From Epinephelus fuscoguttatus (Eukaryota > Chordata > Actinopteri > Perciformes > Serranidae): a stretch of DNA of 64,000 bases. The stretch's first letter is position 1, and each line of letters begins with the position of its first letter. This document shows positions 11,008-23,276 of the stretch, in pieces. The notes beneath the pieces are model-generated. The model was not told the origin of the DNA. It did no database searches and saw only the letters and a list, made by a program, of their open reading frames with translations. Position numbers and translations under genes: made by a program. The stretch is from the NCBI RefSeq assembly GCF_011397635.1, contig NC_064763.1, positions 21,217,437 through 21,281,436 of the forward strand, in the 5' to 3' direction.

Positions 11008-11756
11008 GTACGCTGCGAGGGACATTTTGATTCTCTTTGCAGCAGTCCACTGAAGTCTGTGACATAATTAAAATGCTCTCATAACAACCATGATCATATT
11101 GACTTGCACTGTATTTTACATTTAAAACACCAAAGCTACTAAGTGTACAATAAGGCCCATATAAAGATATGTTTAAATGTATAAAATTGTATTAAGCCCC
11201 TGTGGGAATTTAGGGATTTCAGTGGGGGAGGTGCTGCTGCAACATCAGATTTGATCAAATGGCGCGACACATCTGATCTGAGATCGACTCTCTTGTAGCA
11301 GCACATCTTATTAAATGTACCTGGGCTACATTAGTGTTAACATAGACTGGGTCATGTTTTTTTTTCACGAGTTGCAGGCCCGTATTATAATACTGATGAC
11401 GCTGGTGGAAGGTGCGTACGGACGTAACGGAGACACAGCGGACGCAAATTGGGCAGAGGGAGGAGAGACGGCACGGGATACAGGCTGCGTCACTGAGCTG
11501 CGAAAAGCTGGCGAGGAGGAGCAACGGAGGAACCGGAAGTCGCTTGGTTTGAGCTTGGTCAAATAAAACTGTGATTTGTGTTTAATTTAGGGAGCGTGCT
11601 GCACAGTCAGGTGGGAAAGGATGGTTGTTGTAGAGTGTTGTGTGGCTTTGTCTGACAGTTAAAATGTAATGTGAGTACGTAGCACAAGTTGGTTTTATGG
11701 CCTGCTTCATATGCATACTGGGAATTTTTGCACGTTCCTTAGACCATGGGCAGATT
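11008..11756. other. Intergenic sequence, no recognised gene
   Basis: It includes a GC-richer patch at 11400-11550 with an ACCGGAAGTCGC ETS-type site (11531-11542). This could be promoter-associated, but no exon is recognisable. Confidence 0.35.
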
Positions 11757-12690
11757 CTGGGACAGTTGGCCCCTGGGCACAGGTATCCTAACGGCCCCAC
11801 CACCTCTCCCACACACAGACTTTGTGTTGGTTTTACCTTTTTGTGGTTGTTTTGTCTCTTTGTAGTTATTTTATGCCTCTTTGCATCTTTTTGTGGTGTC
11901 TTTGATTTCTCTTCCTGGTTGGTACCCATGAAAGGAATAGAATAGAAAGCTTTATTGTCATTATATACTAGATATAATAAGATTACGGGCGTGGATACAA
12001 GATAACCAGCTAAAACATGACATATACACAGCTATATAATAGCTTTAATAGCATATGATAAAATAAATAAGAACAATATAATAGAAATATTGCACGGTGT
12101 AGATACTGCACATGACTATTGTTTGTTTAGTGTTCTTACAGCCCAGGGAAATAAACTGTTCATTAGTCTGGAGGTGCAGGCTTTCAATGACCTGTAGCGC
12201 CTGCCTGAGGGCATCAGGTCAAACAGATGATGTGCACAGTGGGAGGAGTCATTGAGGATAGAGCTGGACCCTTTGAGGCAGCGGGAGCTGGAGATCTCTT
12301 CCTAGGAGGGCAGAGGGCAGTCGATAATCCCCTGGGCTGTGTTCATGACCCTCTGCAGAGTCTTCCTGTCTGCAGCCGAGCTCCCAGGGTACAACATCAG
12401 GATGCAGTTCGCTCTCGATCATGGAACGATAGAAGATCACCAGCAGCTTATTTTTTACTGAAAATTCACAGAAAGTGGAGTCACTGCCGGACCTTCATCG
12501 TCACTGCCTTGGTGTTCATGGACCACAAGAGCTCCTCTGAGATGTGGATTCCATATACTGACTGAACAGGCCTACCAGGCACAGGGGCCCAAAGTGTAAG
12601 GCAGGCCTCATGGCCTTCACCTGCAAAATATCACTCAAATAAACATACTGACCAGGAAGAGACACTCAACTACAAAGAGATACAAAAACC
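11757..12690 (+). repeat. Dispersed repeat family B, interrupted by a LINE fragment
   Basis: The left part (11757-11933) and right part (about 12560-12600) align consecutively to the uninterrupted family B copy at 7733-7995. The break falls between the words ACCCATGAAAGGAA and ACTGAACAGGCC, and a LINE 3' fragment occupies the gap. Sequence from 12640 to 12690 is a further reversed piece of the same family. Confidence 0.55.
11935..12560 (-). mobile_element. Non-LTR retrotransposon 3' end (reverse-transcriptase ORF C-terminus), antisense
   Basis: On the minus strand, 12440 back to about 12180 encodes a degraded peptide beginning IFYRSMIESELHPD, plus a PSGRRYRSL-like stretch in another frame. 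Both are typical of the C-terminal end of fish CR1/L2/Rex1-type ORF2 proteins. The 3' UTR continues to 11935 and ends with a GACAATAAAGC-like terminus. Frameshifts and stops are present; it is a dead 5'-truncated copy. Clade assignment is uncertain. Confidence 0.6.
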
Positions 12691-12699
12691 ACAAGAAGA

Positions 12700-13090
12700 T
12701 GCATTACGAGTACAAAGAGCACGACGAGTACGACCTTGTCACGCCTTGGCGTTTGGTCATGGACTTTCCACATCCAGATACGACGTGCAAGGTACACTGG
12801 GTGCGATGGTTGTTGATGCTCTGGGCGCCGTGTCATGTTCTGCCTGTTACATGCATTGTGTGTTTTCTAGTCGATGGTCGTTGGACCCATCCACAACCCC
12901 TTCCTCCCGCCTTACTCGGACTTCTGACACCTCAACTTTTGTTCTTGTCCAGCCACATATCCCTCTTACGCTGTCGGGAAGCATTAAATCATAATGGCGA
13001 CCAGTGGCCATGCCGATGTGAAAGGACAGCTTTTTTCGACTCACTGCCCGAGCGCCAGATTCCGACAACTTTGGAGTGAGACTGGGTTGA
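12700..13090 (+). repeat. Dispersed repeat family C, plus-oriented copy
   Basis: It matches the reverse complement of 9236-9650, most clearly over GGTACACTGGGTGCGATGG and CTGCCTGTTACATGCATTG, and ends at ACTTTGGAGTGAGACTGG. The ORFs across it are not conserved between the two copies, so I do not call a gene. Confidence 0.5.
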
Positions 13091-13244
13091 AAACAACAAT
13101 ACAAAACAAAGCTAAACAACCATAAAGTGTGTGTCTTGCTCAGATGTAAGAGAGGAAAGTGGCCTTTTTCCATATCTGAGCCCATGCGCTGTCTGATAAG
13201 CCGCCTCTGTCTGTACCTGTTAATTTAAGTGACATTTTGCAGAT

Positions 13245-13480
13245 GAAGGTCACATTTTGGGCCCCTGGACCTGTGCCTAGTAGGCCTGTTCAGTAATCCC
13301 TCCATGGGTACCGACCAGGAAGAGACCTCAAAAGGACCACAAAGAGATGCAAAGGGGCACAAAATGGGCTCCTGGGCCTGTGCCTAGTAGGCCTGTTTAA
13401 TGAGCCATCCATGCCTTGGACAATATTTTGCAAATTTCTGCACAACTACTACTGCTGAATAACTGCACATCTTAAAATAT
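13245..13480 (-). repeat. Dispersed repeat family B, inverted copy
   Basis: Its reverse complement aligns end to end with 7733-7995, sharing GTCCAAGGCATGGATGG, GGTCTCTTCCTGGTCGGTA-like and GGGATTACTGAACAGGCCT blocks. No coding capacity. Confidence 0.65.
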
Positions 13481-13689
13481 TTTACTTTTTTAATTGTATT
13501 TTTCTTCTATTGCATAGACTATCTGTGTCTCTTGATTTTTTTTATTCTTTTTCTCTTCTTTTTTTTTTTGCAATACTCGCTTTTATTGTAAATTTCTCTT
13601 CTTTATTTTAGTCTATGTTATACACCAATACTCCAAAGCAACGCCACTGTATGTGAAAAACCTGCTTGGCAATAAAAAATAAGATTCTG

Positions 13690-14009
13690 CATTTTATTGT
13701 GAAACGCTTTTTAAACCGGAAACAAGGTGTCCCTTCGTGAAGTCTCGCTGTCCAACTACAACCTCAGCTGAATTTATAACACCAGTGTACGGAACCGAAC
13801 AGGCGGATAAGACAGTGTGTCGCCGGTTAGTTGTTATCACCTTATTGTCCGGTAACGTAGTGATGCGATGTGAGGAACCCCGCGAGGCTCGGACAGCGCC
13901 GTTACACCGGTTAAACCGACTGTGGTGGACTCTCCAGCCGCAAAGCCTGGACTGACTTCAGATTAAAAAAAAAAAAGAAAAACACCCTGCGATGTTTTTA
14001 CATTTCCCA
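13690..14009 (+). promoter_or_regulatory. CpG-enriched exon-like segment, candidate promoter/first exon
   Basis: CpG density is clearly higher than in flanking sequence (13730-13945). The segment ends at a strong donor (TTTCCCA then GTAAGTAG, donor at 14010). It could be an alternative noncoding first exon of esrra; direction and membership are inferred. No protein homology is visible. Confidence 0.35.
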
Positions 14010-14512
14010 GTAAGTAGCTTTACTCACCGTCCTCTGCAGAGACACAGAGCATACCGGGGCTATTATTAATCTGTGTGCGGTGATGTCAGTAACGGGAGCC
14101 TGATGTGCATGCACGATTCGCCTGGCAACTTCGCGTGGCCACGTTATTGGGGGTAGGGGGCACGAGCCGCTGAATAAACATTTAGTAGGCTACATTGTGT
14201 AATAATGTTGCAGTACAAGCTTCCTCTTAATAACCCGCTGACTAATTCACAGTGTGTAATTACAAATGCATGTAACCCTCTCTGTGCAATGTCTTTGTAA
14301 ATGTGATGCATGCTCACTTATTGAGTAGCCTAAATGCAGAATGCAGAATGCATGCTTGGATCAGACGTAATTATTGTATGTCTACAGCCCGCACTTCTTC
14401 AACTGTAAATTATTTTTTTTATTTATGCATCTCAACCCCATCCTGAGTGATTCTGTCTTAACACACTGAACTATGCAAGACACCAACCGAGCCTGCTGGA
14501 CCGGGATTGAGG

Positions 14513-14583
14513 TCACTGATCTTAAAGCATAATCCACTATGGCAATTAACCTTTCACCGGTCCGAGATCAGTAGACAAGGTCA
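14513..14583. promoter_or_regulatory. Cluster of AGGTCA-type nuclear-receptor half-sites
   Basis: TTGAGGTCACTGA at 14508-14520 and GACAAGGTCACC at 14573-14584 both contain AGGTCA in the same orientation, about 65 bases apart. The second approaches the ERR consensus TCAAGGTCA. They lie 500 bases downstream of the candidate first exon ending 14009. Half-sites this short occur by chance, so confidence is low. Confidence 0.25.
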
Positions 14584-15448
14584 CCCCTGGGTGCTGTTCT
14601 CGCCGTCTCCACAGCGCGCCGCGTTTAAAACCTTCAAGTTTTATGGACAGTCGGTGTGATGCGTTATCAGTGACAAAGACCCCCCCACCCCACAAAAGTG
14701 GGATAAGAAAGCTTTGATGCATTTATGTGCAGTGATATTTGACTTTGCATTTGTAGAGGAAAAGTGCATTTGTGTTTATGCCAATCAAAAAACACACATC
14801 TTTAAGTTAAATTAATAATCTTTTGGAAAATAAAGTTCCGAATAATGTGACAAGAGCATCACAGTTTGTTTCCTCTTATTACAAAACTGAGGTCTCTATT
14901 TGCAAATTCATGTCTTTAAAAAGTTCAAAGCCAGACTCTTATAGACACTTTAAAAAGTAATTAAAATTATGCTTCATGAAGTATTTTGTTGGGCAAAAAA
15001 AGTGTTCTCTTTAATTATTTACAGAGAGTTATCACCTAACTTTAGCGTATGACTTTGTGTGAGTGAGGGACAAGGTGTTGGCTCTACTCTGTCTGTCCTT
15101 CAAGCATTCCTGTGACTGTGACCTTTGGAGTGTGTCACGCAGCGCAAGGGGGAGGGTACTCGTGTAGTGTGTAGAAATCAGTTTAGATACAGTAGAATAT
15201 GTATTTCAGGAAGGAAAAGTCAGTGTTATAACTGCACACATGCGACTTTCGACAGAGGAAACTAAACTGTCGCCAATATAGAGGTCAGTACATGTGAAGA
15301 TTGTCACTGTTTAGATGCTTTTAATCATGCGTACAGCCAGTTCTTTGACATCATGAGGCTGTACAGTACGTCCTGACACTGTACTGATGAAAAGTGACTC
15401 GGCTGTAAGTTCTGTGACGACACTGAAACGCCTTTGCTTACTTTGCAG

Positions 15449-15552
15449 GTGTCCTGATAACTGCAGACTTCAACCCAAAGTGACAGCACTTCATTGAGCT
15501 ACCACTGGGAGTCACAAAATATATAGGCTTCAAACTCCCGCTCAGCAACCAG
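15449..15552 (+). other. Exon-like segment, candidate 5' UTR exon
   Basis: It is bounded by a good acceptor (TTGCTTACTTTGCAG before 15449) and a donor (AACCAG then GTAATA at 15553). It has no long ORF in any frame. It could be spliced between an upstream leader exon and the esrra start-codon exon at 25339. Confidence 0.3.
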
Positions 15553-16613
15553 GTAATATGTTTTCACCTCACCTTTTACGAAATAATATGCTATATCCTT
15601 CAACTACAGTTCTGTCTGTTGTGTATAAAGTTTATTCTTGAGGGGCTGGGATGGCTTTTCAGTCCGCAATGGTAACGTCTTCTTTTAGAAAACACATTTA
15701 TAGTGAAAAATGTGAAGGGAGAACTACGGCAACAAAAAGACAATAGAGAGTGACTTTGAAGACCTCTCATTTCACATTCAAAATAGAGGCTAGTGGTAGC
15801 ACAGGGCGTTTTCTGTTGCAATCAAGCGACTCATAGGGCATGTTGAAAGGGTCAGCTGTGATTGCACTGCAAACTTAAAAAGGCAAATGAGGGCCAAGTA
15901 GTTCAGGAGGGGAAAGTGGAGACGGGATTGCTCCGCTTAGGTCATAGGGTTAGATTTCATTGGGGCACGTAGGGGACCCCAAAACCTATTCCCTGAACCC
16001 TGCTCCCTTGGCTTAAGTCAAAACAAGAACGTCCAAATTTCTGCATGAGGAGAGAGGAGCAATCAAGTGTCAGTCACAGGAGCTCAATGACGTCATAACT
16101 TTACATTTCTTTGTTTTTTGGATGTTGTAAGCAGCCTGGAATTAAATAAAAAGCTCTCTGCAGCCATTTATGTAGAGCAGAATCAAAATTTGTGTCACAA
16201 TACAAAGCCAGATGTCTAGAATTTCCTAATTTGCACACCAATTAAATGAATACCACTTGCCAGTCATTCATCATTAGGAATCTTTTTTGTATTCTGTCAG
16301 CTGACGTGAGTCAAGGCTTTGCATTCATGGCTAATACACCGATAGTAAGTTAATTTCTGACCTTGTCAATCAGGTTATTATAGACCGATATTGAGTTTAC
16401 AATTAGGACTGAAGGTAATTACCCAAAGTCACCTCTTATCCTCATGAATATGGTGTTCAAGCCCTTTTTTTACATCCCATTGGACAGTGTTAGATTCACT
16501 CAGATGGCTCTCTTAAGATATAAGATGTCAGTTTGTTTTTAAATGCATTAAGTTTAACTGTTCCTGATGTCTAAAACCATTGTTGTCCCTTATACATCAG
16601 ATTATTCACTAAG
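15553..16613. other. Unassigned sequence
   Basis: No gene or clear repeat structure is recognised between the candidate UTR exon and the hAT-like element at 16.6 kb. Confidence 0.4.
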
Positions 16614-18093
16614 GCTCTCCACAGTGGCGCCCCCAGAAATTTTTCATAGGGGTGGCCACATGGGGCCGAAAATCTTGGGGCGGCACACCAACACCACAAG
16701 GCATAACTGGATTTCAGGAACTCGATTATGCTGTTTTAGTATACAGGATAGTTATAATATACAAAAATGTATACAGCTTTAATTTGAAGGAGTTTAGGGG
16801 AGATTGGTGGGTACCCATAGAACCCATTTTCATTCACGTCTTGAGGTGAGAGTTTAAGGGACCCCTTTGAAAATGGCCATGTCAGGTCTTTTGTTTGCCA
16901 AAATTTTGCCTAAATTTGGAGCATCACTTCACTCCTTGCACGACAAGCTATGCCAACATGGTTGGTACCGATGCATGCCTTAAGTTGTCTAGTTTTACAA
17001 TATATACCAACACCTAGCCTAAACAAGTAGCACACCACAGCCTCTTAAATACAGTAATGTCAGCTTCCAGTTCATGAATGTATTAAGAGACATGGAGGAA
17101 GGAAGTTGCTCAGTGGCGCATGAAGCCAAAAAATCAGTATGTCCGTGGTATGACGTTACCCAGATGACCAGTGCTGCTTCCGCATCCTGGGACCCATAGA
17201 GCAAGAACACTAGAGACTTCTACTGGCCAAGCTGGCTACTTCCGGTTTAGCGCTTTGCTACCTTGAATGGGGATAAAATGATTTAATCTTGCGGCTCCTC
17301 TGGACTTTCCAAGTTTTGTTGGACCGAAATCCTGATAGTGAAAATGAGTGATTTTGTGGGGGTTGTGACACTCAAAAACTCTATAGCCCTTTTCAAACAG
17401 GGATTGCGTGATACATCTGCTAAGAAGTCCCTTCTTTATGCCTCCTTTGTATTTTTAAACCGATCCATATGACGTCTGCATCATGCTGCTCCAGCGTGTG
17501 ATTATAGACTGCATGGTAGCATCGCGGAATCAAAAGAGGCGTGACGGGCGTAACATAAAACATTTGGCACCACTTTACAAACAAAAACAATAATTTACCA
17601 TCTCTGTTATATGGCGGCTGATCTCGTCCTCTGCTTGGAGGGTAAGGAGCTCTCAAACCTCATTGTTGTCCCAGTTTCCAGACGTTTATAGCTATTCTTC
17701 TTGTTTGAGTTAGCTGCTAACTGCAAACAGCTGCTTTTTAAATCTCTCACGTTGTCAAAACGTCACACCCGTCCTGTTTTGTTGGCTGTTGTGTATATAG
17801 ACAACGTTTCAGCGCTGTTAGTACCTCCTGTGGCTGCTTAAAGGCGAGACCACTCTGTCACCCCTATTCCACTTTCGTACCTTAGGACACATTCCCGCTG
17901 GCGCTATTTGGTCTGCTTTAAACGAACCCTGGTCTGCTTCCACGGATAGTTCGGTTCGTTTAGAGTGGTGTGAACGCTCACTCAAACCCTGTTATATTAT
18001 ATTCAATGATCTTCACCATGAGGGGCAAGTGGAGGGGCCAGCAATTGTATCAGGGGGCCATGGCCCCTTGTTGGGGGCACCACTGCCTCTTTA
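16614..18093. mobile_element. Possible hAT-like element bounded by CAGTGG termini
   Basis: The left terminus CAGTGGCGCCCCCAGAAATT (16622) and right terminus ending GGGGGCACCACTG (18085) are inverted relatives. Flanking 8-mers GCTCTCCA and CCTCTTTA agree at 5 of 8 positions. The interior is composite: 17380-17900 looks like other repeats, including a GGTTCGTTTAGAGTGGTGTG block resembling a different MITE end. Treating it as a single 1.46-kb unit is an inference. Confidence 0.4.
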
Positions 18094-18589
18094 TTGTCTA
18101 AGGAAGACAATTCTCTTTATTAAGACAAGTCTTTTTATTGTCTTCATTGTCTTATCTAAGGAAGTTGGGAGTAGGTTTTTATGTTTCGGGCTCCATCTGA
18201 CCTGTAACAGGGCTAATTGTAAATCGCCTGTTTATAATAATGCTATCACTGTACCTTTATTAATAGATTGATCATTTCTCTTTTTATTTATATTGGGTTT
18301 GTTCCTTTCTTGTCTTGTTTTTTAGATTGTTTTGTCATTGTGTCTTTTGTACTTTTCTGTTGAGTGGTCGTTTGGGACCCTCCCTTAAAAACATCTAAAG
18401 GGGTTTATTCTAACTTAATTTCTGACAATGTAAAAAATGAATAACCAACATTTAGTTTAATAAATGTAAAAGCTGTTTGTAGGACAGCAGTACAAACCTG
18501 TCTCCAGAGTGCCCCTTGCCCTGATGTGTTTGAGCTTTAACCATTACCATCCACCAGCTGTTAGAGAGCCGAGTGTAGCCCGGCCCATC

Positions 18590-18722
18590 TCCACACACAC
18601 AGCCGACAACACACGCTAAGCTAGCAGCCGCTGGGCACTCTGGAAACCGATTTTCTGACAAACCTCTGCCATGATATCACACCGAGGGGGGACTTAAGTG
18701 CTGTTCTAGTCACCGCTATCAG
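18590..18722 (+). other. Exon-like segment with donor, candidate esrra first exon
   Basis: A moderately CpG-rich stretch ends at a consensus donor (TATCAG then GTAAGATG, 18723). It is the nearest candidate leader exon to the esrra coding start (6.6 kb away). An ATG at 18671 is out of frame with any visible continuation. No transcript evidence is available. Confidence 0.3.
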
Positions 18723-19402
18723 GTAAGATGCAGCCTAGTGCGGGTTAGAGTGACAAAAATAAACCTCGGCCCCAGCAGGAGAGTCGGGATTAACGCTAGC
18801 TGCTGCTAGCTTAGGTAGCTAACCTGCAGTTAACCGTTAGCCGTTGTCGAAGCTAATGCTAACGCCACTCACAGCATGCGGGTACACTAGTTTACAGTAC
18901 ACACGACACGTTTCTATGGTGAGTGACAGAGATAACAAAGCATTTAAGCCCACCTCAGTTTACTGTAGGCACTGTTTTATCTGCTTTGATGAAACGAGGT
19001 GTAACAACACAGCTATTATCGCTTGCTTTTGGGCATTTTCTGCACTGGACCCGATGTTCCTCATTTCCCAAAGCAGATGTCGAGCTGGCCAGCGGTGCAC
19101 ATGGTACAGAAGGATACTTGTTGGTCTGCTTAGAGTCTGAGCAAAACTGAAACAGATTGTAGGTTATCTGGGATCATATACTAGTCCTGATGTTTTTGGT
19201 ATTGAGCTTGTAAACTCAGCCCCAAGTGAGCTAAACTTTAAACAAGCAAAGGTTTGCAGTGACCCCCTCGCTGCTTGCCAAACAGAGCTACAATCAGGTC
19301 CAGAGGGGGCAAACTCCAAAGGAAAGTGTGGACTGCCAGCTACTACAGGATTGGATTATCAGCTGGGGCAATAAATATGATAAAGGCATACTGGGGGTTT
19401 GC

Positions 19403-20690
19403 ATTGAGAATCAGAATCAGCTTTAATGGCCAAGTATGTGCACACATATAAAGAATCTAGACATACAAGTGAAACAAAGACAACAAAGCTTTACAAAGCA
19501 AAGATAAACATTTGACTATCATGTACAGATATAAATATGTGTAAAAAAAAAAAAAAAAAAAGGTCCCCAGATATACATACTAAGCGCTGACACAGTAAAT
19601 TTGTGCAGAGGGTGCTGGAATAAATATGGGATGATTAATGTAAAAGTTTGCTTTATATACCTGAGGTAGGTGGATACAACAGTACAAAGCAGTGGCTCTC
19701 AAATGTTGTGTGTGCCATGATGCAAATCCAGGTGTGCCGCAGGATTTTGTGACAACCACACATTGTTATTGCAGTATTCACGTTGGCCTATACAAAAAGT
19801 TATGAATTAAATTTTAATTGACTGTAAAGAGGCAAACTCTACCTTTAAAAATGTAATTTATTTTAAAATCCTTCACGGGGAACCTATTTGTCACCGTTAG
19901 CGTGAGGGAATTTCATATTATCTTACATTATTTCCTGCCAAAATGGATGTGTTATTGGTGCCTGGGTGCAGTTTTAAAAAGTTTAAAATTAATTCTTAAA
20001 TCATTTTATTACAGAATATTTCATGAGTAGTAGTTGGTTGTCAACTGTTATTTAATATTAGACAATAAAAACACACTTTTAGATCGTGATAAGTGACACT
20101 TTATAGAGGCTATTGTGCACAGATATAACTATAGGTGTGCCTTGAAATTTTTTACTTGCACTTTGGTGCGTCTTGGGCACAAAAAGTTTAAATCTCAAAG
20201 TACAAATATGGACATAGAGAGAAATGGAAGGAAAAGACAGTAAAACAGGTCACAAAACTAAACAGAAAAACAAAATGCATCAAACCGCTGTAGAAGTATG
20301 AGAAGTATAATTTTTTGGGAGGACTTTTAATGTAAATAAGGTGCCAGAATGCATTGAAATACATTAAAATAGAGTTTGTGTGTAAAACAATGCCAGGGAA
20401 GGATCCCCAGAATGCCCCGGCAAAGATCCAGGCTAATCATTTACATATTGATTATTAACTTTTGTTTATGAACTGGACTGTTGCCTCCTGTCATTCTGCA
20501 AAAGTGGCCCCTGAGCGAAGCAAGTCGAGTATCCCTGGCGTATATTGTTGTGTAGCGCCTACCAGAGGGGAGAAGTAGGAACAGGTTGTGCCCAGGGTTT
20601 GATGGTCTTCAGTGATGTCACCTACCCATTTCCTGACTCTGGAGGAGTCCTGAGCAGAGGGCAGACTGGCTTGACTGGTTTGTGATATTT
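19403..20690 (-). mobile_element. Non-LTR retrotransposon 3' fragment, antisense, split by a hAT-like MITE
   Basis: It begins with GAATCAGAATCAGCTTTAAT, a common fish LINE 3' terminus read in reverse. It continues to about 20690, where the minus strand has a degraded ORF2-like stretch (SSRVRKWVGDI region). A separate element (19690-20199) interrupts it. Clade uncertain (L2/CR1-like); not coding-competent. Confidence 0.5.
19682..20207. mobile_element. hAT-like MITE inserted in a LINE fragment
   Basis: The element 19690-20199 starts CAGTGGCTCTCAAATG and ends with the degraded inverse (AAGTTTAAATCTCAAA). Flanking 8-mers GTACAAAG (19682-19689) and GTACAAAT (20200-20207) match at 7 of 8 positions. 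Near both ends it repeats GTGTGCC-type words. No ORF. Confidence 0.7.
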
Positions 20691-20699
20691 GGATCAAGC

Positions 20700-22800
20700 A
20701 ATAAGTTCTTGTGTCTTTATGTAAAAAGTCTTAATCTAGAGCTATACTTCCCTTTATTGCATATTGTATTGTGTATATGTAAATCACATACACTCTGTGA
20801 GATTTTGTTTGTGGACACACAGGAAATGGATGATAGCATCAATGCAATGAGAGGCTCCTTCCTGTTCCTATGTCTCAGTGGGTCTTGAACCAGTTTATGC
20901 GCCTGATATTGAACCATTTTGAATACCTTGAAGTCACATTTTCATGCTCTGCCTGACAGATAGAGGCAAAAGGGACAGATAAATTGTTCTTCTAAGAGAC
21001 GAGTAGTGATGAGTAGTGTATCTGGATGTTAAGTTGTAGAGGCCTGTTCATCATATCTACAAATTAGTAATATATAACATAGAGTCCTGCAGATTGGCAT
21101 GTACAGACATAAAAACACAGATTGCTGACAGATATTCTTGTAGTCATAAAGTACAGTATGTACCATAAAGTAAATACCAACAGCCTAACACCCGCAAATG
21201 TATTTAATCATGTCAGTAACCCATACCAGTGTGTACAGAACATACAACTGCATGTAATGTTGTCATTGTGGGCAGGGTGAGAGATTGGAGCACTGAACCA
21301 GCCATCAGCAATGCTTTTTAAATATTGCAAAACTTAGTAAATATACAGGCCTCAAATGGATTATCAGCCCAGCTGATAGAGGAGGAAAAATGGGTTTGTA
21401 ATAGCAGTGTGTTAGCAGTCACTTTCACGTCTGAACTGGATTGAGGGCTATTTAGGCTGCAGAGATTGTCCTCACACAGTTATCTATTAGGAGCACAATC
21501 ATTGGAGGAAGGCTCTGCATTAATTTATCCTCTGATGAGTTGACGCCTAGAGACTTATGGCTCACACCTACAATTCCTGCCCCTTTGTTGACCCCTTTTT
21601 TTACCCATTTTTTAAACCCTGGAGTGCTGCTGATTAAGTCAATTTAGCCAGTCTACATTTCTATCATCATTTACTAATTTCAGACTGTATAATGAAACAT
21701 GGATAATTAGTCTTTGTTTGGCTTTACAGTGTACTGATGGGGTCGCCTTGCAGGGGGGTAATTACAGGAGTGGTACACCTTTGTTCTGAATTAATTACCA
21801 TCATTTAGGTAGGGGAAAGTGGTGGTCACTTTGCTCACGCAAATATTCAGCCAGTTGTATGTTAGGTTTCTTAAAAAGAACTCCTGACACAGATGCCAAT
21901 ATAATGTTAATGCATTTAATTTCAAAGAGATCTTATTTGTCATAGATGCAATGTATGATCAATATTAAAAATTCTGACATTTGGCATTATAACAAATGAC
22001 TGTATATAAAGGTGGACAAAGTGTCTCTACTTTCTCCCATTGTACAAAAATTAAGCTAAAATATCTAGCGCTGGTGACGTCATTTGGAGCCAGAGTCTGG
22101 ATAGTCGCTATCTCCAGGGTATAAAGTACTAAAAACCTGAAATGAGTTAGCTTTGAGCACTCCCAGTTCCCTCGTCTAAAAGTTGATGTTTTTTTTTTTT
22201 TGGTTGTTTTTTTTTTGAATGGGTTTGGGTTAACGCAAACTGATGAGACTTTCACGTTTTGTTCTACGACATAAAATACATCAGTAAATACCCTCATGAA
22301 TGTTGAAGGTTTTGTTTGGTTTAAAAGATTGAATGCTAACAAGTAGCTTAAGGAGACTACAGAAAGTCATCACGCTGACCATGGCTTTACGGCCTCTCTG
22401 TGGTGGCGGCGTTAAGTCATGCAACTCTGGTGTAGTGTGTTTATAACATTAGCTCTTTTGGCGATTGCATTGAGGCTTCAAAACTCATGAAAGTTGTGTT
22501 CATTTGTGAAGATTATCTTGCTGAACAAAATGTGTAAATGTCATAAATATTTGTTTGCCACAGAGCTTACTTTCTGCGAAAATCCAAAATCCAATGGAAA
22601 AGTCCCACAGGCTTTTTGTCAAGGGAAACCAAGGCAACGCTAACTTCTGCGTCAGCCTACAGAAAAACGTCATCCCTGGCGCACTCTATTGAATTCTCGT
22701 CGTCCGACCAGTTGCTAGCAGCACCATTTATAGCGAGCACAGCGCGAGGCACCCACAGCTGTAAATCATGGTTGTCAACGGTGGAACGTACATCAGTGTG
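20700..22800. other. Unassigned intergenic sequence
   Basis: No gene is recognised. The part from about 21990 to 22370 (TGACGTCATTTGGAGCCAGA and following poly-T) resembles a dispersed fish repeat in style, but no second copy in this window confirms it. Confidence 0.35.
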
Positions 22801-23276
22801 GTAGGACCTAGAGATGCACCAATCCAGCTTTTTTCATTTCGACACCGATCCTGATACTGTGGCTTTGAGTATCAGCCAATATCTGATACCGATCCGACAC
22901 CATGGTTGACCTAAAAAGCTATATACCTTTACATGTAGAGCAGTAAAGACTAGAGGCATCAGGCATTGATGACTACACAGTTCTTTCCTAAGATCAAATG
23001 AAACAAGATGAAACAGATTAATGCAATGATGAACTATTTATTCCTAACAAAAATAAACTGTTGTGCACAGCAGTTGAAATAGTGTGAAATACCTCCACAC
23101 AGCAGATTCTTTCCTTCGCTCCATGGCGTATGATGTAGCTCGCGTCGCAATAGATTTACAGGGAAAGGATTGCCTCAGGTATAGTTTGCATTTTTCGATT
23201 ACCTAGTCATCAATTTTGATGATTTTGGGGCCGATATTCGTTTCAGATATCGGATCGGTGCATCCCTAGTAGGGCT
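22801..23276. mobile_element. hAT-like MITE family A, copy 2 (host of a nested insertion)
   Basis: The element 22809-23268 closely matches the copy at 4333-4786 throughout. Termini are TAGAGATGCACCAATCC and, inverted, GGATCGGTGCATCCCTA. The left 8-mer is GTAGGACC. The sequence directly to the right (GTAGGGCT) matches at 6 of 8, but removing the element nested at its edge restores GTAGGAAC, 7 of 8. No ORF. Confidence 0.85.

Noticed and set aside
11582-11945. 115-codon minus-strand and 82-codon plus-strand ORFs
   Set aside because: They overlap a family B repeat and show no similarity to known families.
12699-13185. ORFs of 126 and 112 codons on both strands
   Set aside because: They lie in dispersed repeat family C; the frames are not kept in the other copy (9236-9650).
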